From Clostridium uliginosum (GTDB taxonomy: Bacteria > Bacillota > Clostridia > Clostridiales > Clostridiaceae), in the NCBI RefSeq assembly GCF_900112485.1, contig NZ_FOMG01000004.1, positions 80,689-144,688 on the forward strand: a stretch of 64,000 nucleotides of DNA, written 5' to 3'. Made by a program: the position numbers and the translations under genes. The notes beneath the pieces are model-generated. The model had not been told where the DNA came from and made no database searches. It saw nothing but the letters and a program-made list of their open reading frames with translations. Shown here piece after piece: positions 43,553 to 52,731 of the stretch (its first letter is position 1; each line of letters opens with the position of its first letter).

Positions 43553-44914
43553 TTACTGCATATATAATTTGTCAGCAATTAAATTAGCAATTTCTTCTGT
43601 TAGTCCAAGGTCATCTATTAAATGCACAACACCATATCGTGTTCTTATGTCCTTTGCAGCAATGAAGGTTTTAATAAATAGATTCTTGTCAATTCCAAGC
43701 TCTATAGGATGCCATACACATCCCCCATCCTTTAATATTTTCTTAATACGCTCAGAACTTGGCACTATAGTATCAGCAATATGAAGAATCTCATTCCAAC
43801 TTGCTGCTATCTTTTCTGCATTTTGTTGCCTCTTGTCAGGATTTAATTCAATTGCATGCTTTTTATAGTTAATTACATTGTCTGCAACCTTTCCAAATAC
43901 ACTTTCAATGTTTTTTGTCCATTTATTCATATCATAGTATCTGAAATTTCTTTCAGCCATGACACTTTCGATATCTATATCATTTAATGCCTCAAATACC
44001 ATGGCCATAACCACTGTACCTACTCCAACAAAATTCCCGTGTACCCATTTTTCTTCACTGTTCCTTGTATGGAACATTATCTCCCAACCATGGGCAATAT
44101 GATGTTCAGAACCTGATGCAGGTCTTGAAGCTCCAGCCATTCCTATAGTTATTCCAGACAAAACTAACGCATCTGTTATATTTTTTACAACTTCAACATT
44201 TCTTTCTGGTATCCTAGGTGCAGCTGCAACACACCTATCCACTGCTGCTTGAACCATATCTGTAATTGTCTTACAGTAATATTCTCCTGTTAATAGATTG
44301 GCAATTGACCAATCTGCCAAAGCAATATATTTACCTAATACATCACCAAGTCCTGAACAAAGTAAATACATTGGGGCATCCTTCATAATCTCAATGTCTG
44401 CATATATTCCATAAGGATATATAGCTTTATGTGACTCTTTAAATCCATCTGTGATTAAAGGAGATACTACAGATGCATAACCATCCATAGATGGTGCAGT
44501 ACCTACTATGGCATAAGGTACTTGTACCTTGTAAGCCACATATCTACAGATATCATTTATAACACCTGAACCTATGCCAAGTATAAGTGCTGTATCCTCT
44601 TCTATTTCAATAAGAATTCTTCCAAGAGCATATACATCCGGTAAAAGGTGTTCCTGTGGAAACACATATTTCTTTAAAGAAAAATCATTCTTTAGTATTT
44701 CTTCTACCTTTTTTCCAGCTACAACATATGTGTGAACATCTTCCACAATTAATATTTTTTTATTTTTAAACTCTTTAAGGAACTCTGGAAGTTGTTCTAA
44801 TATGTTGCTTCCTATCTTTACAGAATTGATTTCTACACTATGTCTTTTTCCACATTCGCACTCAAAATTCATTCCAATTAGTTCTTCTGCTTTTAAATTT
44901 GCTACATCCATCAT
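43553..44914 (-). CDS. sn-glycerol-1-phosphate dehydrogenase (AraM-like)
   Basis: About 453 residues of the iron-dependent alcohol dehydrogenase superfamily. The NAD-binding segment is LILGIGSGVINDICRY, followed by GTAPSMDGYAS, and metal ligands are expected from GLGDVLGKY, SEHHIAHGWE and GNFVGVGT. Bacterial AraM reduces dihydroxyacetone phosphate to sn-glycerol 1-phosphate. In this operon a related polyol-phosphate oxidation is possible. The ATG at 44914, eight bases after AGGG, is preferred over the GTG at 44923. Confidence 0.8.
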   Translation of the reverse strand: MMDVANLKAEELIGMNFECECGKRHSVEINSVKIGSNILEQLPEFLKEFKNKKILIVEDVHTYVVAGKKVEEILKNDFSLKKYVFPQEHLLPDVYALGRILIEIEEDTALILGIGSGVINDICRYVAYKVQVPYAIVGTAPSMDGYASVVSPLITDGFKESHKAIYPYGIYADIEIMKDAPMYLLCSGLGDVLGKYIALADWSIANLLTGEYYCKTITDMVQAAVDRCVAAAPRIPERNVEVVKNITDALVLSGITIGMAGASRPASGSEHHIAHGWEIMFHTRNSEEKWVHGNFVGVGTVVMAMVFEALNDIDIESVMAERNFRYYDMNKWTKNIESVFGKVADNVINYKKHAIELNPDKRQQNAEKIAASWNEILHIADTIVPSSERIKKILKDGGCVWHPIELGIDKNLFIKTFIAAKDIRTRYGVVHLIDDLGLTEEIANLIADKLYMQ

Positions 44915-44961
44915 AGCTATCACCCTTTCCTTATAGTATTAAATCAACATTCTTAATTTAC

Positions 44962-44991
44962 TTTAGGCATATGAAATAAAATATGCCTAAA
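44962..44991. repeat. AGGCATAT palindrome, minimal copy
   Basis: TTTAGGCATAT and ATATGCCTAAA flank eight A-rich bases and form an 11-bp stem. It lies inside the operon between the PTS IIC and AraM-like genes and may attenuate or stabilise the mRNA. Confidence 0.7.
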
Positions 44992-45011
44992 ATCATTTAA
45001 TTTTACAGATT

Positions 45012-46277
45012 TTATGATAGTAATTGAAATACTTTAATTATTATCCAGTTTAAGAAATTACCACCCATGTCTAAGCTTGAAATAGTTGATGCTCCGTCTG
45101 GCATTGTAAACTTAGCCATTATTGCCATATCAGTATGAAAACTAGCAATATTTGTTGCCATTAATAATACTAATGCCATAACTATTGTACCTGCTATAAC
45201 TGAGTGAACTATATTACCTTTTGCTGCACCAACTATAAACGCTACATAGAAACATATTGTAGCTAAGTCTCCAAATGGTAAAACCTGATTTCCTGGTAAT
45301 ATTACTGCCAAGAATAGTGTAATCGGAACTAATACAAGTGCTGTTGCAATAACTGCTGGATGTCCAACTGCTACTGCTGCATCTAATCCAATTGTAAGAT
45401 TTCTATCTTTACCGAAGTCTTTTTTCTGTAAGAATTTTCTAACTGATTCTGAAACAGGAATTAGACCTTCCATAAGTATTCTAACCATTCGAGGCATTAA
45501 GAACATAACTCCAGCCATAGAAACACCTATTTGTAGAATTTTATCTGGACCATAGCCAGCAAGAATTCCAAGTACAATACCAAGAACTAGTCCCATCATC
45601 ATAGGCTCTCCAAAAATACCAAATCTTTTTTGAATTGTTTCAGGATCTGCCTTTAAGTTTTTAATACCAGGGATTTTTCTTATAACTTTAACAATAGGAA
45701 TACCTATAAGACCACAAGCTGCAGCTGAACCAGTTGGTAATGATACTCCCTCAAGACCAAAAAATTCTTCAACCATCGGAGATGTTTTATCAGCAATCTT
45801 AAGAACAGCAATTTGATATAAAATACCACCTAAAATAGCAAATAACCAATTACCATTAGTTAATACAAACACAGTTGCACCAGCTGCAGTAAAGTGCCAA
45901 TAATTCCATATATCAATATCAACTACATTTGTTGTCTTTGTAGCCAACATTACGAAATTTACCAACATACATATTGGAATCATTATTGCTGCTATAGGAG
46001 ATGCCCAGGTAATTGCTGCTGCTGCTGGCCAACCTACATCTATTATATTAAGCTGTAATCCATATCTAGCTACCATTTGCTGTGCCGCTCCACCAAGGTT
46101 TGTTGTAAGCAATCCAATTACCAAATTTATACCAACAAAGCCGATACCAATTGTAAGACCTGACCTAAATGCTTTTTTAAATTTTTGTCCAAATATCATA
46201 CCAATGATAGTAATTGTTATTGGCAATATAACTGTAGGTCCTAAATTTAAAATGTATTTTACTGCATTTAATAACAT
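45012..46277 (-). CDS. PTS galactitol-type IIC component
   Basis: 421 residues, strongly hydrophobic with about nine to ten membrane segments, of the GatC family that moves galactitol or other polyols across the membrane while phosphorylating them. Typical segments are LGPTVILPITITIIGMIFG at the N-terminus and GLEGVSLPTGSAAACGLIG. It works with the IIB and IIA proteins encoded upstream. The substrate may be galactitol, arabitol, ribitol or a similar polyol. GGAGGG precedes the ATG. Confidence 0.85.
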   Translation of the reverse strand: MLLNAVKYILNLGPTVILPITITIIGMIFGQKFKKAFRSGLTIGIGFVGINLVIGLLTTNLGGAAQQMVARYGLQLNIIDVGWPAAAAITWASPIAAIMIPICMLVNFVMLATKTTNVVDIDIWNYWHFTAAGATVFVLTNGNWLFAILGGILYQIAVLKIADKTSPMVEEFFGLEGVSLPTGSAAACGLIGIPIVKVIRKIPGIKNLKADPETIQKRFGIFGEPMMMGLVLGIVLGILAGYGPDKILQIGVSMAGVMFLMPRMVRILMEGLIPVSESVRKFLQKKDFGKDRNLTIGLDAAVAVGHPAVIATALVLVPITLFLAVILPGNQVLPFGDLATICFYVAFIVGAAKGNIVHSVIAGTIVMALVLLMATNIASFHTDMAIMAKFTMPDGASTISSLDMGGNFLNWIIIKVFQLLS

Positions 46278-46388
46278 TATAAGCCCTCCTTATATTATGA
46301 ATTTTTATTTATTTTCATAAACACATATTTTATGTATTATACATAGTTAATATTTTTATATAGGCCATTTAAGCTGGCCTATATTTTT

Positions 46389-46673
46389 TTATTTCAAAGC
46401 TTCAATAATTGCTAGGTCAACTTTATCTGTATTAATGTTAGTTAGATAATTCACAGCTTTAATTACAGGCATTTTATAGTCTCGTGATGAAATTGTAGTT
46501 GTTACTAAGAGATCAGCGTCATCTTCATAACCTACCACTTCTGCAATCTTGCATTGTATAATTCTAGCATTAATACCATTAGTTTTAATTAAGCTTTCTA
46601 CCTTTTTACATACAACTGTTGAGGTTGCTATTCCTGTACCACAAGCTACTAATATTAATTTTTGTTTTTCCAT
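46389..46673 (-). CDS. PTS galactitol-type IIB component
   Basis: 94 residues with the phosphorylated Cys in LVACGTGIATSTVV near the N-terminus, as in GatB/SgcB. It takes phosphate from the IIA protein and gives it to the polyol bound by IIC. GGGGGAG lies before the ATG; IIC follows 111 bases later. Confidence 0.85.
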   Translation of the reverse strand: MEKQKLILVACGTGIATSTVVCKKVESLIKTNGINARIIQCKIAEVVGYEDDADLLVTTTISSRDYKMPVIKAVNYLTNINTDKVDLAIIEALK

Positions 46674-46788
46674 TTTTTACTCCCCCTTAAATAAAATTTT
46701 ATAGACTTGATTATAGTTCTGTTATTTCAAGACTCGCTCGAGCCCAAAAATCATTACCAATGAAATTTTTATTTATCCTTAGAAATAC

Positions 46789-46817
46789 TTTAACTAATAA
46801 TATACTTATTAGTTAAA
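46789..46817. promoter_or_regulatory. intercistronic hairpin between IIA and IIB genes
   Basis: TTTAACTAATAA (46789-46800) and TTATTAGTTAAA (46806-46817) form a perfect 12-bp stem with a 5-base loop in the 286-base gap. No U run follows. It may set the ratio of IIA to IIBC by protecting or cutting the mRNA. Confidence 0.5.
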
Positions 46818-46959
46818 ACTAATTAATTTAAGTATTTTAAGAAAGACTTGAAGATGTACCAATAGCAAGAACTTTTAAATTTAATTAATTTATTTACTAT
46901 TTAAAGTCTAATTGACTTTTATTTCAGCTTCTTTCATAATCTTGATAATTACTTACTAT

Positions 46960-47436
46960 TTACTCACAATCATAATTAAAATTTGAAACGATATCATATA
47001 CTTCATCGCTATCTTTTGCTTTAAGCATGTTTTCTAAAACACTTTCATTTTGAATTAAATACATTAATTGTTGCAACATTAGTATCTGGCTGTGAGGTTC
47101 ATTTAAAGCCATAGTAAATACTATATTGACATCCACCTCTCCATTTCCATCCATACAATTAAATTTGACAGGATTTTTTAGTGTTGCAATAGCTATGGCT
47201 GGCTTTTTAACATGAATAGCATCTGTATGAGGTATTGCAACATTATATTTTCCTAATAATAAACCTGTAGGAAATTTATTTTCTCTATCTACCAGTCCAT
47301 TAAAAAAGGAATCTTCTACAAATCCGGCTTCTAACAATATGGGAGATATCTTCTTAAAGACATCCTCAGTTGATTTAGCTTCAAGGTTATTTATCACTAA
47401 ATCTCTTCTTAAAAATTCTTTAATACTTCTAGTCAT
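46960..47436 (-). CDS. PTS IIA component (fructose/galactitol type)
   Basis: 158 residues of the EIIA fructose/mannitol fold. The phosphorylated His is in NVAIPHTDAIHV. It accepts phosphate from HPr and passes it to IIB. First gene of the operon, 73 bases downstream of a sigma-54 promoter; AAGGAGG site before the ATG. Confidence 0.85.
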   Translation of the reverse strand: MTRSIKEFLRRDLVINNLEAKSTEDVFKKISPILLEAGFVEDSFFNGLVDRENKFPTGLLLGKYNVAIPHTDAIHVKKPAIAIATLKNPVKFNCMDGNGEVDVNIVFTMALNEPHSQILMLQQLMYLIQNESVLENMLKAKDSDEVYDIVSNFNYDCE

Positions 47437-47509
47437 TAAACTTCCTCCTTTTTTTTATAAAGCCCTTTATACGTTTTCATCCATGATTACATCTTCATAA
47501 TAATTACAA

Positions 47510-47525
47510 AGCAATTATCATGCCA
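47510..47525 (-). promoter_or_regulatory. sigma-54 promoter of PTS operon
   Basis: The minus strand reads TTGGCATGATAATTGCTT, a near-perfect -24/-12 promoter: GG, ten bases, GC. The start would be about twelve bases further. The adjacent LevR-type gene encodes a sigma-54 activator with GAFTGA, which fits. Confidence 0.85.
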
Positions 47526-47545
47526 AAACTATGTTGAAAAAGTAA

Positions 47546-47617
47546 TAAGGCACATTAAAGAAAATAACAAGTGCAACACTAATTAAGCATAAAAAAAACA
47601 AGCCAAGTGTTGCACTT
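47546..47617. repeat. AGGCACAT repeat arm fused to terminator hairpin
   Basis: AAGGCACATTAAAGAAAATA and ACAAGT form one arm of the palindromic family. It runs into AAGTGCAACACT, which pairs with AGTGTTGCACTT (ending 47617) as a terminator after the LevR-type gene. Confidence 0.65.
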
Positions 47618-47644
47618 AGCTTGACAATTCATTACTTAAAAATA

Positions 47645-47670
47645 GGCTATGCTTTAAAACCGTATTGATA
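47645..47670 (+). repeat. third copy of 26-base GGCTATG repeat end
   Basis: GGCTATGCTTTAAAACCGTA and six further bases match the reverse complement of 22161-22186 at 21 of 26 positions. It lies directly after the LevR-type gene's stop. Confidence 0.45.
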
Positions 47671-47673
47671 TTG

Positions 47674-50600
47674 TTACATTTTTAGCAATATATCTGAAAT
47701 CTCTTTAGGCGAATTTGCTTGTTTTATTCTATTAACTACTTCTGCCATTGATATAGTGTCAAATAGTTTTTCAACTATTTTAATATCACTCTCTTTTAGT
47801 GCCAACATAATAATAATATCAACCTTACAATCATAGTCCCATAAAATAGGATTATTAAGTTTAAAAATAGCCAGGGATGATTTCTCTACAAACTCTGATA
47901 AACCATGAGGTATACCAAAAGTACCTTCAAAAAGTGTTCCACCCATCATTTCTCTCTTATACACACTTATTGTATAATTTTCTTTAACCTTGCCTTTTGT
48001 AATCAACAATTTACACATTTCTTCTATTAAATCACTTTTTGTAAATATATCATTTCTAATCTGTATTAGTTCCTCATCAATTACATTTATCAAAGGATTG
48101 ATACTCTCTATTCCTAGTAAATCTTTTAATATTAATTTACCTGATTCTTTCAGAATATCTTTAAAAGATATAAATGGAATACTTTCTAGTTCAGGGTCAA
48201 TCGTTCCAACAATTGCAGCTATATCATTGTCTTTGCTAATCTTAATTATTTTATCTTGAGCATTCTTTCTATTCATAATTCCAATTGGTATAATATTTAA
48301 ATTTATATTTGCATTACCCAATACATCTTCAAGATATTTTTTTATTTTTAAAGCAGTACCTTCACCAGTTATACATATTGTAATTATGGTTTTAAGATAT
48401 TTCTTTACGCCTTGTACTTTTCCAACATAGACTTTGTCCCCATCAAGAGCTTTAGCAATTTCGTGCAGATTACTATTTGTAATTAATGATCTTCTCACAG
48501 CCTCTAACACCATTACTGTATCAACCCTACCAATAACTTTTGTTGGAATTCCTGTTTCTTTAGTGATGATTTCTCCAAACGTAACCAAGGATCCCATATC
48601 TACTAATAATAAGCATCCTTTTCCTTCATGTACTTTCTTTACAATCTCTATAGTTCTTTCAAGCAAACTTTGAGGACTTTCATCAAGTGACATTTCTATT
48701 CCTACTGCAAGATTTGTACCTAACAGCTTATTTGCTACATCAGCCATACCACAAGCAACATGTCCATGGCTTAATACAATAACAGCCACTCTACTTACAT
48801 TTTTATCCACTGTTGAAAACGTTTTTAAATACATGGCAATAAATCCTATTTCATCCTCCGGAAGTTCAATGTCTAAACTTTTATTTATTTCTTTAGTTAA
48901 TATTTTTGCGATTCTATACTCATTATAATATTCCTTTTTAATATAGTCTGATTCAGGATTCTTTATTATCCTGCCCTGTTTTAATCTATCATAGGTTGAA
49001 TTTAAGTGCATTGCTATACAATAATAAAAATTTTCCTGGATGTTTTCTATATATTGTTTGGCAATATTAATTACATTTTCAACCACATTTAATATCTTTT
49101 CATCTATTATATTTTTTAATTCTTCCTTAGGAAAAAATACATTTGATTCTATATTCTTTGCAAATTTATTTAAGTTAAACTCCATTTTACTCCATATTAT
49201 TTTATTAATTTCATCTTTACTAAGTCCCTGCTTTTCAAGTTTATAATATTTCTCCTCTATATTGTTATATATTTCATCTGGTAGCGTATATCTATCATCT
49301 TTTAATTTTTGAGTAACAACATCATTAGGAGTAATAACCAAATCTTCATTAAAAATGTCTTCTGACACTAGTTCTCTATCCTCAACGCTTAATATCCCTA
49401 AGGGTACGTGCTTAGGTAAATCTTTTATGTCAATAACGACTTCATTTGAATTATTACTTAATGAATTAAAAAAACCTCTTGCACATGCAACTTGTATATC
49501 ACTTCTTAATTGACCTATATTCCCTGGACAATTGTATAACAATAATGACCTAATAACATCATAACTCACGGTGAGTTCTTTTCCAACTCTAGCTGATTCT
49601 TGTGAAAAGAAACTTTTAATTAGTACATATCTTTCATTAATTGGTCTGTTATTAATAGAAGGAAGTTCAATTATCATTGGTATTCTTCTTCTAAATGTTA
49701 GCAATAATGATGATTCTGGCTCCTCTGTGGTTGCTGCTATTATCATTACATTGGCTGTTCTGCTATTTTCAGTTTCACCAAGTCTTCTATACTTTCCCTT
49801 ATCCAACAGATAGAACAATATTTCTTGTCCTTCGCTTGGCAATCTATGTACTTCATCCAAGAATAGTATCCCATTATTTGCTTTCTCTACTAAACCAACT
49901 TTGTCTGTATTAGCACCGGTAAAAGCACCTTTACTATAACCAAATAGTTGAGAAAGAAGTAATTGTGGATTTTCTACATAATCAGCACAGTTAAATATTA
50001 TAAATGGTGCATTTTTCCCAAAGTACGAAGAATTAATTGCAAAATTATACATAGATTCTGCGAAAAAACTTTTTCCAACACCTGATGGTCCTAGCAAAAG
50101 CGTATGAAGTCCATGCGGAGGATATAACACTGCAGCCTCAGCTTGACTAATTGCATTTTTTAATGACCCATGATATCCAATAATTTTTCTTAAATAATTA
50201 TTTTTTTCCTTATTTTCTTGATTAATTGTATCTATACTTTCTTCATCACTTATTTCTTTCATGTTTACGTTTACCAAAGGTTTAACTTCTGTTAAGTTTT
50301 CCGCCACACTTTCTACTACATCCAAGTTCTGCGGAAACATTTCTGCAATTATATTTTTTTTTATCAGTGTCACAGAATATCTAGAAATATTATAGCCAAG
50401 AAGAGATAATTTTTTACATAATTGCCTGTCTGAAATATCTTTATCTTCAATTATTAGTTTCTTTATATCATCATGTAAAATTGATTCTTTTCTTTGGCGA
50501 GAATTATTTATATTTTTCTCTATTCTAAATTGAGTTATATATTCTCTAGTTGTATTTACCGACCTAGCAATTTCACTATCAGTTAATGGTTTTCTTTTGT

Positions 50601-50730
50601 CCTCATTCTTAATTAGTTCCAGTATTTTATTTCCAATCAAAATTCTTCCCCCTCGTATAATTTGATTATAGATATCTTTAATTAGTTTTAATTGATTCTT
50701 ATTTATTTTACAATTATCGTTATTAGGCAT
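47674..50730 (-). CDS. LevR-type sigma-54 activator with PRD and PTS domains
   Basis: 1018 residues. Two helix-turn-helix segments lie at about 45-70 and 95-125, the latter resembling the RpoN-box region of sigma-54. The AAA+ activator core has Walker A GPSGVGK (214-220), GAFTGA (268-273) and ILFLDEVHR. Further on come a PRD, an EIIA-Man-like domain (VIVLSHGHVACGM), an EIIB-like part, a second PRD and an EIIA-like tail. PTS phosphorylation should switch it on when its polyol is present. It faces the sigma-54 promoter at 47510. The ATG at 50730 lies inside a palindromic repeat without ribosome site; TTG at 50640 after GAGGGGG may be the true start. Confidence 0.85.
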   Translation of the reverse strand: MPNNDNCKINKNQLKLIKDIYNQIIRGGRILIGNKILELIKNEDKRKPLTDSEIARSVNTTREYITQFRIEKNINNSRQRKESILHDDIKKLIIEDKDISDRQLCKKLSLLGYNISRYSVTLIKKNIIAEMFPQNLDVVESVAENLTEVKPLVNVNMKEISDEESIDTINQENKEKNNYLRKIIGYHGSLKNAISQAEAAVLYPPHGLHTLLLGPSGVGKSFFAESMYNFAINSSYFGKNAPFIIFNCADYVENPQLLLSQLFGYSKGAFTGANTDKVGLVEKANNGILFLDEVHRLPSEGQEILFYLLDKGKYRRLGETENSRTANVMIIAATTEEPESSLLLTFRRRIPMIIELPSINNRPINERYVLIKSFFSQESARVGKELTVSYDVIRSLLLYNCPGNIGQLRSDIQVACARGFFNSLSNNSNEVVIDIKDLPKHVPLGILSVEDRELVSEDIFNEDLVITPNDVVTQKLKDDRYTLPDEIYNNIEEKYYKLEKQGLSKDEINKIIWSKMEFNLNKFAKNIESNVFFPKEELKNIIDEKILNVVENVINIAKQYIENIQENFYYCIAMHLNSTYDRLKQGRIIKNPESDYIKKEYYNEYRIAKILTKEINKSLDIELPEDEIGFIAMYLKTFSTVDKNVSRVAVIVLSHGHVACGMADVANKLLGTNLAVGIEMSLDESPQSLLERTIEIVKKVHEGKGCLLLVDMGSLVTFGEIITKETGIPTKVIGRVDTVMVLEAVRRSLITNSNLHEIAKALDGDKVYVGKVQGVKKYLKTIITICITGEGTALKIKKYLEDVLGNANINLNIIPIGIMNRKNAQDKIIKISKDNDIAAIVGTIDPELESIPFISFKDILKESGKLILKDLLGIESINPLINVIDEELIQIRNDIFTKSDLIEEMCKLLITKGKVKENYTISVYKREMMGGTLFEGTFGIPHGLSEFVEKSSLAIFKLNNPILWDYDCKVDIIIMLALKESDIKIVEKLFDTISMAEVVNRIKQANSPKEISDILLKM

Positions 50731-50759
50731 ACTGACTTGTTATTTTTTGAATATGCCTC
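50724..50759. repeat. AGGCAT-family palindrome at LevR start
   Basis: TAGGCATACTGACTTGTTAT followed by TTTTTGAATATGCCT is a short version of the family. The annotated ATG of the LevR-type gene is formed by its terminal GGCAT. Confidence 0.7.
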
Positions 50760-50766
50760 ATATAGT

Positions 50767-50836
50767 AATATATTACCACATTAGCCATGTAGCTTCCAAG
50801 AATTCATGTTATTTCTGCATATTCTTCAGAATATAT
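50767..50836. repeat. 70-base dispersed repeat, copy B
   Basis: 69 of 70 bases identical to 41301-41370. It directly follows the AGGCAT palindrome, as if the two families share insertion spots. Confidence 0.85.
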
Positions 50837-50931
50837 ATACTAAATTTAACTTTCATAAGTTCTTCTTTAGTATTTGTTTAATTAATTGCTTGTTACACTA
50901 CCTTTCATTTTTAAATAACTCATACAGTCAT

Positions 50932-50960
50932 TTGTTATTTTTTTACATTTATGTTATAAT
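50932..50960 (+). promoter_or_regulatory. promoter of 3D-domain protein gene
   Basis: TTGTTA (50932-50937) and TATAAT (50955-50960) with a 17-base spacer. The start would be near 50967, 40 bases before the ATG. Confidence 0.6.
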
Positions 50961-51007
50961 TTTAAAAAATATTGCATTAAATAGTATCAACGAAGGAGAG
51001 TGGATAA

Positions 51008-51559
51008 ATGCTAAAAATAAAGAGGATAATATGCTTATTAAGTTTTATATTTTTATTTAGTACTTACAATATAAGCATAATAACACCATTTAAAGCTTTA
51101 ACAACAGATGTTGTAGAAGATAAGAGCATAGAAATGATACATAAAGACAAAACAGATTTAAATGGAAATCCTACGGAAATGCAATATGAAAAAATGAAAC
51201 AAAAAGAATTAGCAAAAGAAAAGGATGAGAAAACGAATGAGCCTGAATGGAAAGAGTTTATACTCACTTTTTATACATCTCTTGAATCTGAAAATAGTAG
51301 CGCAGGTGCAGTTACTTGTCAAAACAAACCACTATCACGAGGTGGTGTCGCTAATAACGTAATCCCTCAAAACACTAACATATATTTAGAAGGTTATGGA
51401 CAAGTTATTGTTAATGATAAAGGCTCTAATAAATATTTTGGTGTAGACAACAGATTAGATGTCTTTATAGAAAGAGAACCTGGTGAAAGTAATAAACATT
51501 ACTCACAAAGAATAAGCAGCTATGGAGTACAAAAAGTTCAAGGCTATATAGTTAAATAA
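51008..51559 (+). CDS. secreted 3D-domain protein
   Basis: 183 residues with an N-terminal signal or anchor segment (ICLLSFIFLFSTYNISIITP). The C-terminal 90 residues form a 3D domain with the three Asp pattern in FGVDNRLDVFIE, the double-psi barrel of MltA-like and Rpf/YabE-like lytic transglycosylases. It probably cleaves peptidoglycan outside the cell. The linker is charged (KQKELAKEKDEKTNE). AAGGAGAG precedes the ATG. No SH3, LysM or G5 domain is present. Confidence 0.8.
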   Translation: MLKIKRIICLLSFIFLFSTYNISIITPFKALTTDVVEDKSIEMIHKDKTDLNGNPTEMQYEKMKQKELAKEKDEKTNEPEWKEFILTFYTSLESENSSAGAVTCQNKPLSRGGVANNVIPQNTNIYLEGYGQVIVNDKGSNKYFGVDNRLDVFIEREPGESNKHYSQRISSYGVQKVQGYIVK

Positions 51560-51701
51560 TATAAAAATAGTACAGATACCGTAAATTCATCAAAATAGTA
51601 ATATGAACTTTGTGAATACTATTGTGGTCTAAATTCTTATAAAAATAAGATCCTACATTATGCGACCCTCATTTTTTTCTATAGTTCTATACTACTATAT
51701 T

Positions 51702-52160
51702 TTAACCTCTAACTTTAGAAAATTTCTTGTTAATAAAATATTCCTCTGTAAGCAAATCATCTCTAACAGAATTAGTGAATCTAATATGATTTTTATAATT
51801 TTCACTTTTATCTTTTCTTATCCAAAATGTATCTAAAAAACACATTCCCTTTGCTGCTAAAAATACTTCCCATTCATCCCAATATTCTAAGTTATAATAT
51901 TCTAAATAACAATCTAAATTCATTCTATTGTAAGGTATTATTCTATCAACTATGAATTCTCTTATAACATCACTTGAAACTTCCCTAATCTTTCTATTGA
52001 ATAATCCATAGAATTCAGCAGGATATAAACTGAGATCATCAATTTCTTCATTTTTCTCAAAACTATATTCTTCACATACTAAATCATAAGATAAGTCCCC
52101 TAAATAATATTCTTCATTCATTAGTTCTACAGTCTCTAATTTTGACTTTGGAATGAGCAT
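51702..52160 (-). CDS. HipA/CtkA-like N-terminal domain protein, truncated
   Basis: 152 residues. The pattern GLFNRKIREV...FIVDRIIPYNRMNLD...DTFWIRKD resembles the start of Firmicute HipA/CtkA-like kinases, where the kinase lobes follow. Here the protein stops right after that part, so it has no ATP site. It may be a cut-down relic or an independent small module. GGAGG site seven bases before the ATG. A short GTG-started frame overlaps its 5' end. Confidence 0.45.
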   Translation of the reverse strand: MLIPKSKLETVELMNEEYYLGDLSYDLVCEEYSFEKNEEIDDLSLYPAEFYGLFNRKIREVSSDVIREFIVDRIIPYNRMNLDCYLEYYNLEYWDEWEVFLAAKGMCFLDTFWIRKDKSENYKNHIRFTNSVRDDLLTEEYFINKKFSKVRG

Positions 52161-52276
52161 CTCTTGACCTCCTCAATTCTATGTTTAAGTAACTCCAATA
52201 TAAATTCAACTCTTCTCTTACTAAGATAATGTGAGTACTTTTTTATTATTTCATTAAAATCAATATAGAATTTCAC
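52136..52276 (-). CDS. possible small ORF upstream of HipA-like gene
   Basis: A GTG-started frame of 46 codons (VKFYIDFNEIIKKYSHYLSK...) overlaps the HipA-like gene by 25 bases. No good ribosome site. It could be the C-terminus of a lost gene. Low confidence. Confidence 0.25.
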   Translation of the reverse strand: MKFYIDFNEIIKKYSHYLSKRRVEFILELLKHRIEEVKRCSFQSQN

Positions 52277-52731
52277 ATTCTTTCTTTAAAACCATTATAT
52301 ATACTTACTATTATAACCTATAACTGCCCCCCTTTAAAACTTTTAAACTTTATCTATTTAGTACCTCTAACATTCCAGTATTTTTTATTATTTTGCATGA
52401 ATATCTCCTTTGATAATAAACTTCCTCTTTTAAATCACTTATACTATAAAATTTAATCAATAACTTGTTTTATTATCAAATCTTTTTGAAAAAAATTAAT
52501 CATAAAAAAGTAATTGCAATTATACATTTGATATTTTTTTATAAAACTACTATACATATAATTATAAAACAACTTTACCATTCTATTCTCTAAAGCCTAA
52601 ATATTTCATGGATTAATAGACCTACTTTTTCAAACAATAATAACATAACTAAATTTAGTTTAGTTATGTTCTAGCCTAATATATAAATATTATAAATGAA
52701 TCTTAAAACTATTACGTTAGGAGTGATTGCT
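52277..52731. other. non-coding region
   Basis: About 455 bases without a gene. The only clear structure is AACATAACTAAA (52642-52653) paired with TTTAGTTATGTT (52659-52670), a perfect 12-bp stem with no U run, 62 bases before the next gene; it may be an operator. Confidence 0.45.
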
